The translations under genes and the position numbers were made by a program. 64,000 nt of DNA from Brachybacterium kimchii (GTDB taxonomy: Bacteria > Actinomycetota > Actinomycetes > Actinomycetales > Dermabacteraceae): assembly GCF_023373525.1 (NCBI RefSeq), contig NZ_CP097218.1:3720001-3784000 (forward strand), given 5' to 3'. Of this stretch, positions 60,060-64,000 are shown piece after piece (position 1 is the stretch's first letter; each line of letters begins with the position of its first letter). The notes beneath the pieces are model-generated. The model searched no databases and was not told where the DNA came from. It was given only the letters and a program-made list of their open reading frames with translations.

Positions 60060-60749
60060 GTCGACCTCGAGGCGATAGCCCATGCCCGGCTCGGTGATCA
60101 GGTGGCGCGGGGCGCCCGGGTCCTCCTCGAGCTTCTTGCGCAGCTGCGAGACGTACAGGCGCAGGTAGCCCGTGTCCTCGACGTGCTCGGTGCCCCAGAT
60201 CTCCGCGAGCAGCGTGCGACGGGTGACGAGAGCGCCCGGGTGGCGGGCGAGCAGGTCGATGACCTGCCACTCGGTGGGCGTGAGCCGGATCTGGCGGTGC
60301 TCCGACCCTGCTGGGCCCCGGGTGACGCTGCGGGCCGCGAGGTCGATCGTCACCCGTCCCAGGCGCACCACCGGGCCGGCTTCCTCGGCGCGGGGGATCC
60401 TCCTGGTCACGGCGCGGATGCGGGCCATCAGCTCGTCGATCGAGAAGGGCTTGGTCACGTAGTCGTCGGCGCCGGCATCCAGCGCCTCGACCTTGTCGGC
60501 CGCGTCGGCGCGCCCGGAGACGACGAGGATCGGTGCGCTCGACCAGCCCCGTACGGCGTGGATGACGTCGAGACCGTCGGGCGCTGGCATGCCCAGGTCC
60601 ACGAGCAGCAGCTCGGGCCGGGTGCCGATGGCCGCGCGGATCGCGGAGGCGCCGTCCTCCGCCGTGGTCACCTCGTGGCCGACCGCCGTCAGCGTGATGC
60701 GCAGGGCGCGCAGGATCTGCGGGTCGTCGTCGGCGATCAGGATCTTCAT
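60054..60749 (-). CDS. kdpE: KdpE response regulator
   Basis: This 231-residue OmpR/PhoB-type regulator has a receiver domain with phosphoacceptor Asp51 (LLLVDLGMPAPDG) and Lys in DYVTKPFSI. The winged helix C-terminal domain has LTPTEWQVIDLLARHPGALV, then TGYLRLYVSQLRKKLEEDP, very close to known KdpE proteins. It controls potassium-transporter genes (kdpFABC) in low potassium or osmotic stress. The start overlaps the kdpD stop (ATGA). Confidence 0.96.
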   Translation of the reverse strand: MKILIADDDPQILRALRITLTAVGHEVTTAEDGASAIRAAIGTRPELLLVDLGMPAPDGLDVIHAVRGWSSAPILVVSGRADAADKVEALDAGADDYVTKPFSIDELMARIRAVTRRIPRAEEAGPVVRLGRVTIDLAARSVTRGPAGSEHRQIRLTPTEWQVIDLLARHPGALVTRRTLLAEIWGTEHVEDTGYLRLYVSQLRKKLEEDPGAPRHLITEPGMGYRLEVDG

Positions 60750-63394
60750 GCGCCTCCCTCCAGGGGGCGTGGGGGGACGGCCAACGGCAGGGACACCACC
60801 ATGGTGAGTCCGCCGCCCGGGGTGGCCTCGGGCGTCAGCTCCCCGCCCATGGCCTCGACCAGGCCGCGGGAGAGGGCGAGGCCGAGACCCAGGCCGGTCG
60901 TGTTGTCGGTGTCGCCCAGGCGCTGGAAGGGCTGAAAGATCTCGTCCATCCGCTCGGGAGCGACGCCGGGTCCATGGTCGATGACGCGGATCTCGCCCCT
61001 GCCGTCGAAGGTCGAGGTCGCCACCCGCACGCTCATGCCCTCCGGGCTGTGGCGTCGGGCGTTGGCCAGCAGGTTCACCACGACGCGCTGGAGGGGGACG
61101 GCATCGGCGAGCACCGCGGCGTCCTCGTGTCCCAGGGCGAGGGAGACGGCCTGCGGCCCCAGGCCGAGCTCCTCGAGAGCCGGCGCGATCGCCTCCGCCG
61201 GATCGACGGGCCGACGGGCCAGCGACAACGCCCCGGCCTGCAGCCGGTTGACGTCCAGCAGGTCCTCGACGAGAGCCGACAGCGCGCCGAGCGACTCGTC
61301 GGCCGTCTCCAGCAGGGCGGCGGTGCCGCTCGGGGACAGCGAAGGGCCAGCTGCGCGCAGACCGCCCACGGCCGCGGTGGCCGCGGCGAGAGGTCGGCGC
61401 AGATCGTGGCCCAGGGCCGACAGGATGGCGCCGCGGGTGCGGTCCGAGGCTGCCAGAGGAGCGATCTCCTGCGCGGTCTCCCGGAGCCTCCCGTGCTCCA
61501 GCGCGGTCGCGAGCTCGAGGGCGAGGACCTGCAGGAGCCGGCGCTCGGAGCCCGCGAGGTCCCTGCCGGACAGCACGAGCTCGGCGTCGGTGCTCACGGC
61601 GATGCGCGTGACGCGCTGCGCGCGGGCCCCGTCGCTGGCATCCGCGATCGCACCTGCGCTCGCACCCGCCCTCGCGAGGATCGTGCCGTCGGCCTCCACC
61701 AGCTCCACGGAGTCCAGGCGGAAGGCGTCCCGTGCCCGGGAGGTCAGAGCCTGCACGGCATCGTCCCCGCGCAGCACGCTGCCGGCGACGTCCTGGATGA
61801 GCTCGGACTCGGCGGCGGCGCGTCGGGCCGCCCGTGCCCGACGCGCGGCCCGGTCGACCACCACGCTCACGAGCACCGCGATCACCACGTAGAGAGCGAG
61901 GGCGAGCAGGTGCAGAGGATCGGCGATGCTGATCGTGCGCAGCGGCGCGATGAAGAAGAAGTCCAGGGACAGGCCCGAGAGCACGGCGGCGAACAGCGCC
62001 GGCCAGAGACCGCCGGCGAGCGCCACGACAACCACCAGCAGCTGGTAGGCGAGCACATCGCTGGTCAGGGATTCAGGGCTCGCACCTGCGCTCAGCCCTG
62101 CGGTGAGCGCCGGCCCGCCGAGCAGCGCGATCGCGGCGCCCAGCAGGCGGCGCCGCATGGTCAGCGCGCCGCCCAGCGGCGGCAGCAGGGGAGAGGCAGC
62201 GGCGGCCGCGTGGGGGACCATGTGCACGTCGATGTCGCCCGCATCGCGGACCACGCTCGCGCCGATCCCGGGACCGGTGAGCGCGGCCGTCCAGCGGCCC
62301 CGTCGACTGGCTCCGAGCACGAGCTGCGTGGCGTTGACAGAGCGCGCGAACTCCACGAGCGCCGAGGGCACGTCGTCCCCGACGATCTGCGTGAAGTCGC
62401 CTCCGAGATCCTCGGTGAGTGCGCGCTGGCGGGCGAGCGCACGGGGGTCCGCCGCGCGCAGCCCGTCCTGCGCACTCACGTGCACGACCAGCAGTTCGCC
62501 CCCTGCCGAGCGTGCCGCGATCCGTGCCCCGCGGCGCAGCAGCGTCTCGCCCTCGGCGCCGCCGGTGAGGGCGACCACCACGCGCTCGCGCGCCTCCCAC
62601 GTGCTCTCTATGCCGTTCTCGTCGCGATAGCGGGTGAGCGCCTGGTCGACCTCGTCCGCGATCCACAGCAGCGCGAGCTCGCGCAACGCGGTGAGATTGC
62701 CCAGGCGGAAGAAGTGCGCGAGGGCGGCGTCGATGCGCTCGGCGGGGTAGACGAGACCGTCCCGCAGGCGGCCCTGGAGCGCCTGAGGGGCGAGGTCGAC
62801 GACCTCGATCTGATCGGCCGCGCGCACCACCGTGTCCGGGACCCGCTCACGCTGCAGGATTCCGGTGATGCGCTGGACCACGTCGTGCAGGGACTCGATG
62901 TGCTGGATGTTCAGCGTGGTGATCACGTCGATCCCCGCGGTCAGGAGCACGTCGACCTGCTGCCAGCGCTTCGTCAGGCCCTGGTCCGCGCCGACGCCCG
63001 TGCTCGTGTCGGCGCCCGTGCTCGCGCGGGCGCCCCCGCCCGTGCCGACGAGCGGCCCGTCCGCCGGTCCGGGAGCGGATGCGGCCGTCCCGTCGGCTCG
63101 TGCGAGGGTGTGGGCGAGCTCGTCGACGAGGACGACCTGCGGTGTGCGGGAGAGCACGCCCTCCAGGTCCAACTCCGTCAGCTCGACGCCGCGATGCCGC
63201 ACGCGACGCAGGGGCACAGAGGGGATCCCGCGAGTCATCCTTGCCGTCGCCGCGCGGCCGTGCGCCTCGACGACGCCGATCACCACGTCGCATCCCTCGT
63301 CGAGGAGCCGAGAGCCCTCGGCGAGCATCGTGCAGGTCTTGCCGACTCCGGGTGCGGCGCCCAGAAGCACCCGCAGATGCCCTCGTGCAGTCAT
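60746..63394 (-). CDS. kdpD: KdpD sensor histidine kinase
   Basis: This 882-residue kinase has all KdpD parts: Walker A GAAPGVGKT (residues 12-20), VVLVDELAHT (Walker B), a universal-stress-like domain (271-392), four membrane segments (about 413-515), a GAF-like part, phospho-His663 in SALGHDLRRPLA, and a HATPase domain with TTGLGLGLALSRGLVEAMGG. An unusual 40-residue low-complexity insertion (about 101-140, rich in Gly, Ala, Ser, Thr) follows the Walker B site, where most KdpD proteins have a short HPKRWQDV link. It senses potassium status and phosphorylates KdpE. ATGA overlaps link it to kdpC and kdpE. Confidence 0.96.
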   Translation of the reverse strand: MTARGHLRVLLGAAPGVGKTCTMLAEGSRLLDEGCDVVIGVVEAHGRAATARMTRGIPSVPLRRVRHRGVELTELDLEGVLSRTPQVVLVDELAHTLARADGTAASAPGPADGPLVGTGGGARASTGADTSTGVGADQGLTKRWQQVDVLLTAGIDVITTLNIQHIESLHDVVQRITGILQRERVPDTVVRAADQIEVVDLAPQALQGRLRDGLVYPAERIDAALAHFFRLGNLTALRELALLWIADEVDQALTRYRDENGIESTWEARERVVVALTGGAEGETLLRRGARIAARSAGGELLVVHVSAQDGLRAADPRALARQRALTEDLGGDFTQIVGDDVPSALVEFARSVNATQLVLGASRRGRWTAALTGPGIGASVVRDAGDIDVHMVPHAAAAASPLLPPLGGALTMRRRLLGAAIALLGGPALTAGLSAGASPESLTSDVLAYQLLVVVVALAGGLWPALFAAVLSGLSLDFFFIAPLRTISIADPLHLLALALYVVIAVLVSVVVDRAARRARAARRAAAESELIQDVAGSVLRGDDAVQALTSRARDAFRLDSVELVEADGTILARAGASAGAIADASDGARAQRVTRIAVSTDAELVLSGRDLAGSERRLLQVLALELATALEHGRLRETAQEIAPLAASDRTRGAILSALGHDLRRPLAAATAAVGGLRAAGPSLSPSGTAALLETADESLGALSALVEDLLDVNRLQAGALSLARRPVDPAEAIAPALEELGLGPQAVSLALGHEDAAVLADAVPLQRVVVNLLANARRHSPEGMSVRVATSTFDGRGEIRVIDHGPGVAPERMDEIFQPFQRLGDTDNTTGLGLGLALSRGLVEAMGGELTPEATPGGGLTMVVSLPLAVPPRPLEGGA

Positions 63395-64000
63395 CGCGCC
63401 GCTCCTCCCTCCGCCCCTCGTGCCTCGTCCAGGGCAAGATTAAGCGCCAGCACCTGGACGCCGGGCGGTCCGAGCACCGGGTGGTCGGTGTGCTGCGCGA
63501 CCAGCCGGCGCACGGTCTCCGGGGCGAGGCCGCGCTCACGCGCCACCCGGTCCACCTGGAGGGCGGCGTAGGCAGGGCTGATGTCGGGATCCAGCCCCGA
63601 CCCCGAGGCGGTCACCGCGTCCGCGGGGACGGCGGAGGGAGCGACGCCCTCGCGTGCCGCGATCTCGACCCGTCGTTCGGTGATCCGGGCCGTGAGCTCA
63701 GGATTCTCCGGGCCCAGGTTCGAGCCGCCCGAGGCGCCCGCGTCATATCCCTCACCCGCGGCCGACGGTCGCGACTGGAAGTACCCGGGAAGGGCGTTCC
63801 CGTCGGAGTCCGCGAACGATTGCCCGAGCAGTGCAGAGCCGACGACCCTGCCATCGCGCTCGAGCAGCGAACCGTCGGCCCTGGCGGGGGCGAGGACCTG
63901 GGCGAGTGCGGTGACGACGAGTGTGTATCCGACGCCGAGCACGAGGGTCGCCAGTGCGAGGGTGCGCAGGGCGACCCGGAGGGTGCCGAGGGCGGAGCGG
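63391..64000 (-). CDS. kdpC: KdpC, potassium-transporting ATPase subunit C (partial, runs off the window)
   Basis: About 203 codons are in the window and the start lies beyond position 64000. The N-terminal membrane helix continues to the window edge (TLVLGVGYTLVVTALAQVL), then GSALLGQSFADSDG, YFQSRPSAAGEGYDAGASGG, LDPDISPAYAALQVDRVAR and VLGPPGVQVLALNLALDEA, which are all diagnostic of KdpC. It assists ATP binding in the KdpFABC potassium pump. kdpA and kdpB should lie upstream outside the window. The stop overlaps the kdpD start (ATGA). Confidence 0.95.
   Translation of the reverse strand, partial: RSALGTLRVALRTLALATLVLGVGYTLVVTALAQVLAPARADGSLLERDGRVVGSALLGQSFADSDGNALPGYFQSRPSAAGEGYDAGASGGSNLGPENPELTARITERRVEIAAREGVAPSAVPADAVTASGSGLDPDISPAYAALQVDRVARERGLAPETVRRLVAQHTDHPVLGPPGVQVLALNLALDEARGAEGGAAR

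Overview
The window is GC-rich bacterial chromosome, tightly packed with short intergenic gaps. It shows many ATGA or GTGA gene overlaps, Tat-type signal peptides, Tat lipoproteins, several apparently leaderless genes, an acid-resistance-type (MarP-like) periplasmic protease and a Zur-controlled set of zinc-free ribosomal proteins. This fits a Gram-positive, high-GC actinobacterium. The density of sugar ABC transporters and GH172 (DUF2961) genes points to a Brachybacterium-like member of Micrococcales, which is an inference and not proven by the sequence. I saw no rRNA, tRNA, CRISPR array, insertion sequence or prophage.

Layout from left to right. Positions 1-4432 (minus strand) hold an oligopeptide ABC importer operon (lipoprotein receptor, M14 metallopeptidase, two permeases, the last running off the window). 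Positions 4589-7930 hold a PaiB-like flavin protein, an amidohydrolase and a luciferase-like oxidoreductase. Positions 8008-16166 hold a secreted GH16 glucanase with a clear promoter and palindrome, an APH-fold kinase coupled to a MarP-like protease, a Ser/Gly/Asp-rich membrane protein, a two-component system with a (GTCGGCCCC)8 repeat in the kinase, and a GAP-family membrane protein. Positions 16351-19525 hold a carbohydrate ABC importer ending at a 20-bp-stem terminator. Positions 19667-22331 hold five zinc-independent ribosomal proteins divergent from a P-loop-less COG0523 (CobW-like) gene, with a Zur-box-like palindrome inside the promoter. Positions 22418-28075 hold a GH35 beta-galactosidase, a double Lrp-type regulator divergent from an MFS exporter with a strongly structured leader, and an amidohydrolase. 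Positions 28109-33358 hold an Lpl-type sugar importer divergent from a Gfo/Idh oxidoreductase. Positions 34975-41009 hold a tagatose-6-phosphate type amino-sugar pathway (SIS isomerase, ROK kinase, PfkB kinase, class II aldolase) divergent from DeoR and LacI regulators. Positions 41088-44981 hold two serine peptidase or esterase genes and a TetR regulator. The kdpCDE end of a potassium-uptake operon closes the window.

The most interesting region is 45002-60037. It encodes a Tat-exported DUF4185 (GH183) protein, two DUF2961 (GH172) proteins without signal peptides, a five-bladed propeller glycosidase, two ATPase-less sugar ABC importers, a fucose/arabinose-isomerase family enzyme and a LacI regulator. 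GH183 and GH172 are known as endo- and exo-acting D-arabinan enzymes, and fucose isomerases can convert D-arabinose to D-ribulose. I infer a D-arabinan (alpha-D-arabinofuranoside) scavenging system. In this model the endo-enzyme cuts outside, oligomers are imported, exo-enzymes act in the cytoplasm, and D-arabinose becomes D-ribulose. Every transcription unit start in the locus carries a CG-centred palindrome of the form GTAAWCGWTT, placed on or just after a canonical promoter with a 17-bp spacer. This gives a self-consistent LacI regulon.
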